From positions 372,001 through 436,000 of the forward strand of contig CAWKAA010000001.1 of assembly GCA_963847515.1 (NCBI GenBank): a stretch of DNA of 64,000 nucleotides. The letters run 5' to 3'. This stretch comes from QHXW01 sp963847515 (GTDB taxonomy: Bacteria > Acidobacteriota > Terriglobia > Bryobacterales > Bryobacteraceae). Positions 54,473 to 64,000 of this stretch are shown here, one piece after another; positions within the stretch are counted from its first letter, which is position 1; every line of letters begins with the position of its first letter. The notes beneath the pieces are model-generated. The model had not been told where the DNA came from. It made no database searches and saw nothing but the letters and a program-made list of their open reading frames with translations. Position numbers and translations under genes: made by a program.

Positions 54473-56011
54473 GTGGCCGACGAGATGATCATACGGACGA
54501 GGCAAGGAAATCTCGTCGACGACATACAAACCAGCCCGGTGGACCGATATCAACGGAAGTTTCGGTTGCTGTTGATCCTGATTCCGTCGGTTGTTCTGGT
54601 GATCATCGCCCTTTATCTGGTTTGGTACTTCACTGCTGACAAGCCGCTCGAACACACCGATATCCGCGAACACTTCAAGTACGGCTCCATTGGCAGCGAG
54701 CCCGGCGGTTCCGTCTTCACACCGGTGGGTGGTTTGCTACCGCCTTACCTCGTGTTCAAGGCCCTGCCGGCCGTGTGCCCGGACAAGCTTCCCGGCGGGT
54801 ACGCATCAGTCGGGCTGGTCTTCGAAGCAGGCCACGACCTTCCCATCGGTATTTCCCGCCGGCGCCGCCTCGGAATAGACGAAGTTGGACTCAACTGTGC
54901 CGTTTGCCACACGGGTACCGTGCGCGTAGCCGCCGGCGCCCAGCCCACAATCGTTCTGGGAATGCCCGCTCACCAGCTCGACCTCGAACGCTTGCTTGAG
55001 TTCGTAACGGCCTGCACGCTCGACGATCGATTGACAGCGGACAACGTAATCGCGAAGGCGAAGGAGCGGGGCGAGCACGTCAGCCTGATGCAACGCTTGA
55101 TCTACAAGTTTGTTCTCATTCGCCGGTTGAAAGAGCAAGTTGTCCAGGGTCAAAATCGGACCGGCCCACTTTTCAGAGATTCTCTGCCGCGATGGGGCCC
55201 GGGACGGGTAGACACGTTTAATCCCTACAAAGCCATTCAGTTCAACTGGAATCTCAATCAACTCCCTCACGATGAGCTTATCGGTGCGTCAGACTTCCCT
55301 TCCCTGTGGAATCAGAAGCCCCGTGAGGGAATGCACCTGCACTGGGATGGCAACAACACTTCCGTCGACGAGCGCAATCTCAGCGCTTCGCTCGGCGCGG
55401 GAGTGACTCCAGTTACTGTCGATCATCCCAGCTTGCAGCGTATCCATGACTGGATTTGGACTTTACCGCCGCCTAAGTATCCCTTTGCCATCGATCAGCG
55501 CCGGGTCGCGAGTGGCCAGACTATTTACAATCAACACTGCGCCGAATGCCACGCCTTCAGCGGCAGCAAAACGGGAACTGTCGAAAGCCTAGCCGAAGTA
55601 AATACCGATCCTTTCCGGCTGAACTCATACACTTATGTTTTCGCCACCACTCAAGCGGCACTCTACCCGGAGAGCCCGTATCAATTTACCCACTTCGCAA
55701 AAACTGATGGTTACGCGCGTCAGCCACTGGATGGCATTTGGGCTCGAGCCCCTTATCTTCACAACGGTTCGGTCCCGACGCTATGGGACTTACTGCGGGA
55801 CCCGAACGAGCGTCCCAAACAATTCATTCGCGGCTACGACGTTTACGACCAGAAGAAAGCCGGGTTCGTGTATGACACCCCGGAATCGAAGAGCGCCGGA
55901 TTTCTCTACGACACATCCGTTCCGGGCAATGGCAATGGCGGGCATTTGTATGGGACGAAGCTGCCTGACGACCAAAAGATGGACCTAATCGAGTACATGA
56001 AGACGCTGTAA
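54473..56011 (+). CDS. Membrane-anchored di-haem c-type cytochrome (second)
   Basis: A 512-residue protein with one N-terminal membrane anchor (FRLLLILIPSVVLVIIALYLV) and two haem motifs, CAVCH at 142-146 and CAECH at 356-360, spaced 214. It shares with its two neighbours the HWDGNN block, RAPYLHNGSVPTLWDLL, a YDVYDQKKAGFVYDT stretch and the end LPDDQKMDLIEYMKTL. GTG 54473 is chosen: GGAG stands eight bases ahead and overlaps the preceding stop. Likely tethered to the inner membrane with the haem part in the periplasm. It starts 11 bases after the OYE-type gene and ends six bases before the third cytochrome gene. Confidence 0.85.
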   Translation: MADEMIIRTRQGNLVDDIQTSPVDRYQRKFRLLLILIPSVVLVIIALYLVWYFTADKPLEHTDIREHFKYGSIGSEPGGSVFTPVGGLLPPYLVFKALPAVCPDKLPGGYASVGLVFEAGHDLPIGISRRRRLGIDEVGLNCAVCHTGTVRVAAGAQPTIVLGMPAHQLDLERLLEFVTACTLDDRLTADNVIAKAKERGEHVSLMQRLIYKFVLIRRLKEQVVQGQNRTGPLFRDSLPRWGPGRVDTFNPYKAIQFNWNLNQLPHDELIGASDFPSLWNQKPREGMHLHWDGNNTSVDERNLSASLGAGVTPVTVDHPSLQRIHDWIWTLPPPKYPFAIDQRRVASGQTIYNQHCAECHAFSGSKTGTVESLAEVNTDPFRLNSYTYVFATTQAALYPESPYQFTHFAKTDGYARQPLDGIWARAPYLHNGSVPTLWDLLRDPNERPKQFIRGYDVYDQKKAGFVYDTPESKSAGFLYDTSVPGNGNGGHLYGTKLPDDQKMDLIEYMKTL

Positions 56012-56017
56012 CAACCT

Positions 56018-57859
56018 ATGAATAAGTTCGGCACCTGGTTTAGCCGTGTAGTCTGGCTCGGCATTGTTGTCAATCTCGCCCTTGCGGTGCCTGTCCTATT
56101 CGCGCCGGCACAGGTGCTGGCAGTGTTTTCCATGCCCGCGGCCACGCCCGCCATGTGGCCGAGCTTTGCTGCCCTGCTGCTCATACTTTTGAGTCTCTTC
56201 TATATACCGGCAGCAATCAATCCCACATACTACCGCTCCATTGCGTGGCTTTCGGTTCTTGCCCGGCTCACTGGAGTCGTGTTCTTTTGTGGCTTCAACA
56301 GCGACTACTTCGTGATGGGCTTGCTCGATCTTATCTTTTTCATCCCGGAAGCGATTCTACTTTATTTGGCCTTGCGAGACCCGGCAGCAGCGGCCACCAG
56401 CACTAGTGACAATAGGAAGCCGCAATTAATTGCTGTCGCTCTTCTTCTCATTCTGCTGATTGGTGGTGTCACTTGCGCTGGATTCTTTCGGGAATTGCCG
56501 CCGCCGCACTTCGCCTCCGATGAGGCACACTTCCTTTATGGTTCCATCGGGACAGAGAGCACATCGGGCGTTCCCTACTGGCTCTGGTTGGTGCTTCCGC
56601 GCGTTTTCCCCGACCTCCTGCCCAGGCCCGGCGGGTACGAGTCACTTGGAATCATCTGGCAGGAAGGACACGAACTGCCGATCGGATTTTCGAAACAAAC
56701 CATAGGAATCGAACGCATCGGTATTAATTGCGCATTCTGCCATACCGCGACGTACCGTCTAACCACCGGTGACAAGCCGGTGATCGTGCCAGCCGGGCCA
56801 AGCCATACTACGAGCCCGCAGGACTATTTACGATTCCTGTTTGCGTGCGCGAGCGATCCCCGATTCACGGCCAGCAACATCATGCCGGAGATCGCGAGAA
56901 ATTACCGTCTTTCCTGGTTCAATCGTCTGATCTATCGGTTTGCTCTAATCCCTTTCACGAAGTTCACACTGCTCAACCAACAAAACGCCCAGAATCAATA
57001 CAGTTTTATGAAGAATCTGCCGCCGTGGGGCTACGGCCGCATCGATCCCTTCAATCCTGTTAAATATCGAGTGCTGAACCAGCCAGTGGATGGAAGCATC
57101 GGAAACTCTGACATGGTTCCTTTGTGGAACTTGAAGCAGCATACCGGATATTCAATGCACTGGGACGGTCTGAACAATAACTTACAGGATGTCGTCCTCA
57201 CTTCCGCAATCGGAGACGGCACGCCGGTTGAGTGGGTAGACCGTGATTGGAAGAAGTCCGATACCGAATCCAGTCTCAAGCGCATTAAGTCTTACATCAG
57301 CCAGGTACAACCGCCGAAGTTCCCTTTCCCGGTCGACGCCTCGCTCGCCGCCAAGGGCAAACCTGTGTATGACAAGGAATGCGCTTCATGCCACGCCATC
57401 GGCGGTGCGCGTACCGGCAAGGTAGAGCCGCTTGATAATCCAAACCTTCAGACGGATCGTCACCGCATAGATATGTGGACACAAAGCGCAGCCCAGGCTT
57501 ATAACAGCTACGCATCCGGCCATAGCTGGAAATTCAACAATTTCGTGAAACAGAACGGTTATGTCAATGTTCCGCTGGAGGGCCTTTGGCTGCGCGGCCC
57601 CTATCTCCACAACGGGTCGGTTCCTACCCTGACCGACCTTCTCGAGGCGCCTGCCAATCGACCGCGAATCTTTTACCGCGGCTACGATGTTCTCGATCCG
57701 CAAAGAGTTGGTTTCGTGTCAAGCGGCCCGGATGCCGAACGCGTCGGATTCAAATACGATACGAGCGTTGCAGGAAATGGAAATTATGGCCACCTCTGGG
57801 GTACGATGCTGACCGCAGCCGAGAAAAAGGCACTGGTCGAATACATGAAGACTCTCTGA
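56018..57859 (+). CDS. Di-haem c-type cytochrome with multi-spanning membrane domain (third)
   Basis: A 613-residue protein. The first 150 residues have about five hydrophobic segments (for example WLGIVVNLALAVPVLF and LIAVALLLILLIGGV). The periplasmic part has CAFCH at 238-242 and CASCH at 455-459 (spacing 217), with HWDGLNNN, RGPYLHNGSVPTLTDLLEAP and the end KKALVEYMKTL as in the second cytochrome. It is clearly a paralogue of that protein with a different membrane domain. Three such paralogues in one operon suggest an electron chain or a set of substrate-specific oxygenases. It converges on the PQQ dehydrogenase gene with 36 bases between the stop codons. Confidence 0.87.
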   Translation: MNKFGTWFSRVVWLGIVVNLALAVPVLFAPAQVLAVFSMPAATPAMWPSFAALLLILLSLFYIPAAINPTYYRSIAWLSVLARLTGVVFFCGFNSDYFVMGLLDLIFFIPEAILLYLALRDPAAAATSTSDNRKPQLIAVALLLILLIGGVTCAGFFRELPPPHFASDEAHFLYGSIGTESTSGVPYWLWLVLPRVFPDLLPRPGGYESLGIIWQEGHELPIGFSKQTIGIERIGINCAFCHTATYRLTTGDKPVIVPAGPSHTTSPQDYLRFLFACASDPRFTASNIMPEIARNYRLSWFNRLIYRFALIPFTKFTLLNQQNAQNQYSFMKNLPPWGYGRIDPFNPVKYRVLNQPVDGSIGNSDMVPLWNLKQHTGYSMHWDGLNNNLQDVVLTSAIGDGTPVEWVDRDWKKSDTESSLKRIKSYISQVQPPKFPFPVDASLAAKGKPVYDKECASCHAIGGARTGKVEPLDNPNLQTDRHRIDMWTQSAAQAYNSYASGHSWKFNNFVKQNGYVNVPLEGLWLRGPYLHNGSVPTLTDLLEAPANRPRIFYRGYDVLDPQRVGFVSSGPDAERVGFKYDTSVAGNGNYGHLWGTMLTAAEKKALVEYMKTL

Positions 57860-57895
57860 CCTGGAGATCATCCGACAGCCCACAAGGTGAGAACC

Positions 57896-60208
57896 TCACG
57901 GCAGCCCGAAGACAAACAAGGTCGAATCACTTGCTATGGCCAGGTACTGTTTTCCGTCCACGGCATACGAAATCGGAGAGCTGTGGATTTCGCCGCCGGT
58001 TTGATAGCGCCAGAGCTGCGCGCCTGTGCGCGCGTCGAGAGCCACGAGGCTGCCTTCGGGGTCCGAGGTAAAAAGCACGCCGCCGGCTGTGCCAAGCACA
58101 CCAGCGGCCGCGGAGCCGAGGTGCATGGGAAAGTTCCAACGGATATCTCCGGTTAGCGCGTCGATGGCACGGACTGAGCCCGGTGCACCTCGTTTGTGGT
58201 CTTCCTGCGGATCGCCGCCGGTGAAAGGATCGCCGGGTTTCGGCGTAATGGTTTCGCGGGTATAATTCGCACAGCCTTCGCGGACTGGAACAAAGAAGAG
58301 ACCGGTGGCCGGATCGTACGAAGGCGCGGCCCAGTTGGTGGCGCCAGTGGCGTCAGGGCAGACGTAGACTCCCTTGGGCGTAGGATCCGTATCGGGAAGA
58401 ACGATGGGGCGCCCTTTTTCATCCAATCCTTTGGCCCAGGTCTGGTATGCGAACGGTTTGCCGAGCAGGAACTGGCCGGTTTCGCGATCGAGAATGTAGA
58501 AGAACGCGTTGCGATTGGCCTGAATGAGCAACTTGCGCGGGCGGCCCCCGAACTGGGCGTCGATGAGAACGGGAGTTTCGGTGGCATCCCAGTCATGTAC
58601 ATCGTGTGGCGTGAACTGAAAGTACCACTTGATCTTTCCGGTCGCGGGGTCAAGCGCCAGAACGCTACACGTATATAAGTTGTCACCGAGGCGCGCGGTG
58701 CCGTCGTAATCCGCGCCCGGATTGCCGGTGGCCCAGAACAAGGTGTCGGTTTCAGCGTCATAGGTGCCAGTCATCCAGGTGGGGCCGCCGCCCACATCGG
58801 CGGATGACTCTGGCGACCAGGTGGCACGCGCAGGGTCCCCTTTTTGGGCAGTGGAGTGAGTCCTCCAAAGTCTCTTCCCGGTAGCCGCGTCGTAGGCATC
58901 TACGAATCCGCCGAGCGCGCACTCGCCCGCGGTTATACCCACGACGATCTTACCGTCGAGCGCCAGGGGAGCGAGCGTAATCGAATAACCCTCGCGATAA
59001 TCGGCGACGGGGACGTCCCAGATTACGCTGCCAGTCTTGGCATCAAGCGCCACAAGGTGGGCGTCGAGCGTTGCCATATAGAGACGATCGCCGAGCATGG
59101 CAAAGCCCCGATTCGTCATGACGGTGCATTGGGCATGGATATTGGGCAACCGGCGCGTGTAACGCCAGATGGGACGGCCGGTGCGGGCGTCGAGTGCCGC
59201 AGCGTTGTTCCGAGCGCCGGTGACGAACATGATGCCGTCGACAACGATCGGCGTATTCTCCACGTTTGTCCCGCCGAACTGGAAGGACCACTGGCTCTGT
59301 AACGCATGCACGTTATCTGGCGTGATGGACTTAAGGCGGCTGTAGTGCGTGCCCTCATAATCACCCCAGTAAGTGAGCCAGTTCTGGGGTTCCTCCCGGG
59401 CGTTGCGAATCCGCTGGAACGAGACGTTGAGATCGGGGCTAGGGGTCCAGGGACCCGGAGGGATTTCCGAAGGTTCGGTTTTCTTGAGAAAAGCAATCAG
59501 ACTATCCAGATCGCCGGCGCTGAGGTCCGGTGCGTGCATGAGCGAGCGCGGAGGGCGCGTGATTTCCTTAAGGCTGGTTTTTGAGAACAGATGGAATTCT
59601 TCGTGCTCGTCCATCATCTGCAGTGAGAAGGTGTCTTCGTTCTTAATGACGCCGCGAATCAATGAGCCGTCGCCGGTGCGCACTTCCACGGTCCGGTAAC
59701 CCTCCCGTAGGCTCTCGTCGGGCCGGGTGATGTCTTTTTTCAGTTCGGCGATGCTCTTCTCTTCGGCGATGCGGGTGAGGTCCGGTCCCAGCCGGCCGCC
59801 CCGTCCGCCGAAGGTGTGGCATCGGCTGCAGCCGGCCGATCCGAAGAACAGCGCGTAGCCGGCCCGAGGATCGGCAGTCACTCGCTCCTCGGGGCCGACG
59901 CTGCGGAGTGAACGCAGCCAGGCTACCACGGCCCGCGCGTCCTCTTCCGGCATCGGGAACGCGGGCATCTGCGTACCAGGTATTCCTGTAAGAATGTTTT
60001 GCAGGATCGCGCCGTCCGAGGATCCCCACTTCCAGCGGCCGCTGGTCAGGTCCGGGCCACGTCCGCCCCTGGCCTCGGTGCCGTGACAGGCCGAGCAAGT
60101 TTTCTGAAACAGCTTGTGGCCAATCTCAATGCGGTTAGCCGCCGGCGCCGGAAGCGGCATGGCAAACATCATCGCCGCGAACAGAGGAGTCAAACTAACG
60201 AGATTCAT
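57896..60208 (-). CDS. PQQ-dependent dehydrogenase with two N-terminal haem domains
   Basis: A 770-residue exported quinohaemoprotein. Signal peptide at about 1-24 from ATG 60208 (MNLVSLTPLF). Haem motif CSACH at 38-42 in a first cytochrome domain and CSRCH at 127-131 in a second, which continues as a Pirellula/Verrucomicrobium-type haem-binding domain. From about residue 245 an eight-bladed PQQ propeller follows (NWLTYWGDYEGTHYSRL, ALDARTGRPIWRY, SVIWDVPVADY and WDATETPVLIDA). It probably oxidises an alcohol or sugar in the periplasm and passes electrons through its haems. The usual adjacent-Cys pair of the methanol dehydrogenase type is not seen. The order, haems first, is inverse to common quinohaemoprotein alcohol dehydrogenases. 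Confidence 0.87.
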   Translation of the reverse strand: MNLVSLTPLFAAMMFAMPLPAPAANRIEIGHKLFQKTCSACHGTEARGGRGPDLTSGRWKWGSSDGAILQNILTGIPGTQMPAFPMPEEDARAVVAWLRSLRSVGPEERVTADPRAGYALFFGSAGCSRCHTFGGRGGRLGPDLTRIAEEKSIAELKKDITRPDESLREGYRTVEVRTGDGSLIRGVIKNEDTFSLQMMDEHEEFHLFSKTSLKEITRPPRSLMHAPDLSAGDLDSLIAFLKKTEPSEIPPGPWTPSPDLNVSFQRIRNAREEPQNWLTYWGDYEGTHYSRLKSITPDNVHALQSQWSFQFGGTNVENTPIVVDGIMFVTGARNNAAALDARTGRPIWRYTRRLPNIHAQCTVMTNRGFAMLGDRLYMATLDAHLVALDAKTGSVIWDVPVADYREGYSITLAPLALDGKIVVGITAGECALGGFVDAYDAATGKRLWRTHSTAQKGDPARATWSPESSADVGGGPTWMTGTYDAETDTLFWATGNPGADYDGTARLGDNLYTCSVLALDPATGKIKWYFQFTPHDVHDWDATETPVLIDAQFGGRPRKLLIQANRNAFFYILDRETGQFLLGKPFAYQTWAKGLDEKGRPIVLPDTDPTPKGVYVCPDATGATNWAAPSYDPATGLFFVPVREGCANYTRETITPKPGDPFTGGDPQEDHKRGAPGSVRAIDALTGDIRWNFPMHLGSAAAGVLGTAGGVLFTSDPEGSLVALDARTGAQLWRYQTGGEIHSSPISYAVDGKQYLAIASDSTLFVFGLP

Positions 60209-60305
60209 TCCGCACCATGGTACTACGCGGTTCACGCCGGGGTTCAAGACGGCTGCGATCCCTGGTTTTTGTGCTAGGATTCTCCAAGGAAACATCATTG
60301 ACCCA

Positions 60306-62303
60306 GTGAAATTGCCTGCCCTTCTGTTTCTGCTCGCCGCGCCGGCGTTCCCTGCTGAAATGGAAACAACCGAGCTGCCGCACCGGCTTCCCAGGCTCAT
60401 CTCCGTATTTCCTCAAGGGTCTCGTGCAGACGCCACCGTGCAGGCCGAGATTCTCGGCGAGTTTCTTGACCGCGCCTCGTCCGTTGTGTTTCTGGACGAA
60501 TCCATTTCCGGTAAAATCCTCGACACCCGCCCGACGAGCCTGAGGTTAGCGTTCAGCGTTGGCGCCGGGGCTACTAATGGTCCGCACTATTTCCGCGTGG
60601 TCTCGCCGCGCGGCGCGTCCAACCTGCTGCTGTTTCGTGTTGGCGATTTGCCCCACGTCACGGAGCAAGAACCCAACTCGACATTTGCCGAGGCAAACCC
60701 AGTCGAGCCGCCAGTCACCATCAATGGACGGCTGAACGTCGATGGCGACTTCGACTTCTACCGCTTCCGTGCGGACGCAGGACAAACCTGGATCTTCGAT
60801 CTGCGGGCCGCGCGAAATGGCAATGGCCTGGACGCGGCCCTGATCCTGCTCGATGAGCAGGCTCGCGAAATCACACGCAACGAAGACTATTTTATTTGGG
60901 ATCCGTTCATCGAGTACAAATTCGAACGCAGCGGCACTTACACCGTGGTGGTGCAGCCGACGCACACGCAGCTCGATCCCAATTTCACCTACCAGCTCGA
61001 TATTCGTACCGCGCCACATATCGAGACCGTGTCGCCCATCAGCATGACGCCCGGAGCAAGCCTGGAAGCAACAATCTACGGCGCCGGATTGCTCGACAAA
61101 TCCGCGCGGCTGTCGTTCACCCGCGATGGGGTTGTGGCAGTGGGCTTCGCCGGCCGGATTCTTGAAACGCGCGACTCGAGCGCACTGATTCACATCGACG
61201 TGCCGGACAATGCCCCCGTGGGCGCCTATCAATTAACGCTGGTCATGCCTACCGGTTGCTCGGACGCCGCGACGTTCCTGGTTGATCGAACGCCTGTGTA
61301 CAAAGGCGGTGAAATGATTCAGCCGCCGGTCTCGATTACCAGTACCGCGCACTACCCCAATTCTGAACACTTCCGGTTTGAGGCCAAGAAGGGACAGGCG
61401 CTGGTGTTTGAAGTGCGAGCGCACCGGTTCGGCTCTCCCGTCGATTCGGTGCTTCGAATTCTGGATGACCAGGGCAAACAGTTGGCGGTTAACGACGATG
61501 CGGATTTCCCCGGCGTCGCCGACAACAAGGACTCGCGGGTGTTTCACACTTTTGCCGCGGATGGACGTTATGAGGTAGAGATCCGCAACCTGGTGCGGGT
61601 CACGGGCGAGAATTTTCCCTATCAGCTTCTTGTCTATCCGCCGGCGCCGCACGCGAATGTTATGCTGGCGAGTGATCAGCCGTACGTTGATGCCGACGGT
61701 TCCGGGGTCATTAAAGTTACCGCCGAGCGCTTGTACGGTTTCGATGGGCCTGTCGAACTGTCGGTGACCGGGCTCCCGAAGGGCGTCAGCGCGGAGGCGG
61801 CAGTCATTCCTCCGGGCCAGACTAACGGCAGCATTGCGCTGCATGCGCGGGGCGTCAACCCCGGCGTTTATCGCAATGTGCAGGTCTTTGCGAAAGGCGT
61901 GGAAGAACCTGCCTGGCGATCTGTCAAAATCTCTGGCGGCGAGGGGGAGGGTGAAACGTTCGCTCGTGTTGACCGTGCCACGCTGGTTGTCAGCGAACGG
62001 CCTCTTTTCGCCCTGGAGGCCGAGGCAACCCGCGTGAATCTGGTCCGTGGCGGAAACGTGGACATCCCGGTGCAGATCCAACGGGAGAAGGATTTCGCGG
62101 CCGCTATTCGCGTTCAGGTCGACGGCCTTCCCCCAGGTGTGACTGCCGAGCCTCTGGTCGCCCAGGATGGGATCAGCAATGTTAAAATTCGACTCACTGC
62201 AAGTAGCAGCGCCGCTACCGGCAGAACCAAGGAAATCGCCGTCATCGGAATGGTGGAAGGCCATGTCGAAGAAGCGCCTGTTATCTCGGTTCAAGTGGAT
62301 TAG
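60306..62303 (+). CDS. PPC-domain exported protein (intact paralogue)
   Basis: A 665-residue exported protein starting at GTG 60306 before the leader KLPALLFLLAAPAFP; a longer frame upstream overlaps the divergent PQQ gene and is not used. It holds Ig-like and PPC-type domains in the same order as the gene at 22111 (TINGRLNVDGDFDFYRFRADAG and ALILLDEQAREITRNEDY), then a second PPC domain and a C-terminal Ig-like domain. The DUF1549 gene starts 41 bases inside its 3' end. Function as for its paralogue: probably a scaffold or adhesin outside the inner membrane. It is divergent from the PQQ dehydrogenase across 97 bp. Confidence 0.85.
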   Translation: MKLPALLFLLAAPAFPAEMETTELPHRLPRLISVFPQGSRADATVQAEILGEFLDRASSVVFLDESISGKILDTRPTSLRLAFSVGAGATNGPHYFRVVSPRGASNLLLFRVGDLPHVTEQEPNSTFAEANPVEPPVTINGRLNVDGDFDFYRFRADAGQTWIFDLRAARNGNGLDAALILLDEQAREITRNEDYFIWDPFIEYKFERSGTYTVVVQPTHTQLDPNFTYQLDIRTAPHIETVSPISMTPGASLEATIYGAGLLDKSARLSFTRDGVVAVGFAGRILETRDSSALIHIDVPDNAPVGAYQLTLVMPTGCSDAATFLVDRTPVYKGGEMIQPPVSITSTAHYPNSEHFRFEAKKGQALVFEVRAHRFGSPVDSVLRILDDQGKQLAVNDDADFPGVADNKDSRVFHTFAADGRYEVEIRNLVRVTGENFPYQLLVYPPAPHANVMLASDQPYVDADGSGVIKVTAERLYGFDGPVELSVTGLPKGVSAEAAVIPPGQTNGSIALHARGVNPGVYRNVQVFAKGVEEPAWRSVKISGGEGEGETFARVDRATLVVSERPLFALEAEATRVNLVRGGNVDIPVQIQREKDFAAAIRVQVDGLPPGVTAEPLVAQDGISNVKIRLTASSSAATGRTKEIAVIGMVEGHVEEAPVISVQVD

Positions 62304-64000
62304 CGGTATCACGCTGCTGGCCGGTGTCATCGGTTCCGCAGCCGTGAAACCGGTGGAACTGGCTATCTACCCCACCAATCCGTTGCTGTTCGGTAAGGAC
62401 TCGCGCCAATCTTTGCTCGTGGTGGTCTCTTACTCCGACGGCACTAGCAAAGATGTCACTGGAGAGGCGAAGTTCACCTCGGCGAAGGTCAGAGTTGCAA
62501 CTGTTGACGAGGCGGGACTCGTCACCGCCCACTCGAACGGCGGTTCAGTGATGGAAGCGACTTATGGCGGACTCCGTGCCTCTACCACGGCTCTTGTGCA
62601 GAGGGCCGAGGCGCCGCTTCCGGTGAGTTTCGCCGGAGACATCCTGCCAATATTGACTAAGTACGGCTGCAACGGCGGAAGCTGCCACGGCGCGCTAAAC
62701 GGACAAAACGGTTTCAAGCTATCGCTGTTCGGTTATGAGCCGGAAAACGACTACGAGATGATCGTACACAAGCACGACGGCCGAAGGCTCAGTCTATCCG
62801 ATCCGGAAAAGAGTCTTTTGCTCCTCAAGCCCACGTTCCAGATGACACACGGGGGTGGCAAGCGCTTCGCCAAAGATTCTCCGGATTACATTACGTTGCT
62901 TAACTGGATACGCAATGGCGCAGGGAGTGTCCCCGCGGAGGAACGAAGGATGGTGGCGCTTTCGGTGTATCCGTCGAGCAGCGTCCTATTCGGGAAAGAA
63001 GCGAAAGGACGGTTACTGGTAACCGCCCGTTACTCGGATGGCTCGGAAAGTGACGTGACGCAACTGGTGAAGTTTCAAGTCTAACGATGATTCAATCGCG
63101 AGTGTTGATCCATATGGTGTCGTGACAGGGCTTGATGGCGGTGAAACCGCAATTGTGGTTCGCGGGCCGGGGGTGACGGGCGTCGCGATCATAGACGTGG
63201 TGCCCGATTCGCGCCCCGTGCGGGTGTTCCAAGCAAACAATTTTATCGATCGGTACGTCATCGAGAAGCTCAGCGGCTGCACATTCCCGCATCCGAGCCG
63301 ACCGATGACGCCACATTCCTGCGCCGGGTTTTCCTGGACACTATCGGTATCATTCCCACCTCGAACGAAGCCCGCCAGTTTCTAAATGATCGCGATCCCG
63401 ACAAACGCGCGAAACTTGTGGAATCGTTGCTACACCGTCCCGAATACGCCGACTTCTGGGCGCTTTACTGGGGCGATCATCTCAATAACACCAAGCAGCT
63501 TCTTTATAACAAAGGTCCTTACACTTTCACCATTTGGCTGAACCAGATCTTTCGGAACAATGTTCCGTATGACAAGTTCGCGCGAATGCTGCTCACGTCC
63601 ACGGGCAATACATACGATGCGCCAGAGGTTAGCTTCTACCCGGAGATGAAGAAGGAGCTTGACCGCGCGTCCACGACTACGCAGTTATTCCTGGGAGTGA
63701 GCATCGAATGCGCGCGGTGCCACAACCATCCGCTCGAGCACTGGACCCGGGACGACTTCAACGGAATGGCGGCGTTCTTCTCGCAGATCAAGTTCAAGGA
63801 ACCGTCAGGTCCGCGCAATAACGAAAAATCTTTGTACCTGGATTTCAAGCGCCAGTTCCAGCATCCCGACACCAAACAGGTTTACCTGCCCAAGTTCTTA
63901 AACGGACCGGTGGTTACGGTACTGGATGACTCGACGGACCGGCGCGCGCTATTGACCGACTGGATGACCTCTCCCCAAAATCCTTACTTCGCCCGGACGC
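62263..64000 (+). pseudogene. DUF1549/DUF1553 cytochrome-like protein (second copy), two frameshifts, runs off right edge
   Basis: From ATG 62263 (ribosome site GGAAGG), after a short leader, come a BIG2-like domain, a Planctomycete-type cytochrome motif with C-x4-CH spacing (GCNGGSCHG), a second BIG2-like domain, then DUF1549 with the haem motif CARCHNHPLEHW, continuing past the window end. A +1 base in a T run at 63073-63075 and a one-base loss near 63272 break the frame; corrected, it reads VKFKSNDDSIASVD and VIEKLKRLHIPASEP. It is the paralogue of the gene at 24587. A DUF1501 partner is expected just outside the window. Confidence 0.82.

Noticed and set aside
57887..57899. Hairpin GTGAG-aac-CTCAC between the convergent cytochrome and PQQ genes
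   Set aside because: Short stem without a T tract and partly inside the PQQ gene end; not a convincing terminator.

Overview
The window looks like a chromosome segment of an Acidobacteriota bacterium, most likely of the Solibacter/Bryobacter type. The evidence is the gene mix: a PadR-controlled ADOP (MacB-like) permease, Planctomycete-type cytochrome/DUF1549/DUF1553/DUF1501 clusters with PPC-domain proteins, an ECF sigma factor paired with a PknB-type kinase carrying TPRs, DUF5666, DUF1080, PQQ beta-propellers and PEP-CTERM proteins. No database search was possible, so family names rest on motifs read from the sequence. Three transcription terminators, three promoters, several palindromes and one structured intergenic element could be seen. 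No tRNA, rRNA, CRISPR array or insertion sequence was found.

Layout. 0-8.4 kb: a broken permease with its PadR repressor, divergent from a second PadR gene and a membrane protein, then a PQQ propeller protein, a frameshifted sugar isomerase, an unknown small protein, a DUF5666 protein and an MFS transporter. 8.5-20.5 kb: a surface-polysaccharide region. It holds an overlapping operon for activated heptose (gmhB, hddA, hddC, epimerase; hddA is disrupted), a GT4 glycosyltransferase, a polytopic membrane protein, a PEP-CTERM beta-propeller, a tiny VPEID-CTERM protein, an exosortase E/CPBP-protease fusion, an O-antigen ligase-like protein and wecB. 20.7-28.5 kb: a WD40-cytochrome, PPC, DUF1549/1553, DUF1501 cluster with many frameshifts. 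28.6-31.8 kb: Ser/Thr kinase and ECF sigma factor.

32.2-40.9 kb holds the most striking pair. A secreted protein of about 2635 residues is built from five and a half 217-residue BACON-like double modules, an IPT/TIG domain, 17 near-identical 68-residue PASTA domains and a C-terminal dockerin. Forty-seven bases downstream lies a PEP-CTERM protein whose ectodomain looks cohesin-like. A cellulosome-style dockerin-cohesin attachment of a giant fibrous protein to an exosortase-processed anchor is proposed. Fossil gene fragments flank the pair on both sides.

41.1-50.8 kb: a PAS hybrid histidine kinase, a DUF1080 protein and a four-gene envelope operon (1500-residue AsmA-like protein, BON lipoprotein, unknown secreted protein, alpha/beta-hydrolase lipoprotein). 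51.0-57.9 kb, divergent from that operon: a tight four-gene operon of three large di-haem c-type cytochromes with RoxA-like haem spacing around an Old Yellow Enzyme-type flavoprotein. It converges on a cytochrome-PQQ dehydrogenase fusion (57.9-60.2 kb). A second PPC, DUF1549 cluster runs off the right edge.

About twelve single-base frame disruptions, mostly +1 insertions, fall in 0-27 kb and 63 kb. None was seen in the coding sequence from about 27 to 63 kb. This may be sequencing error or real gene decay.
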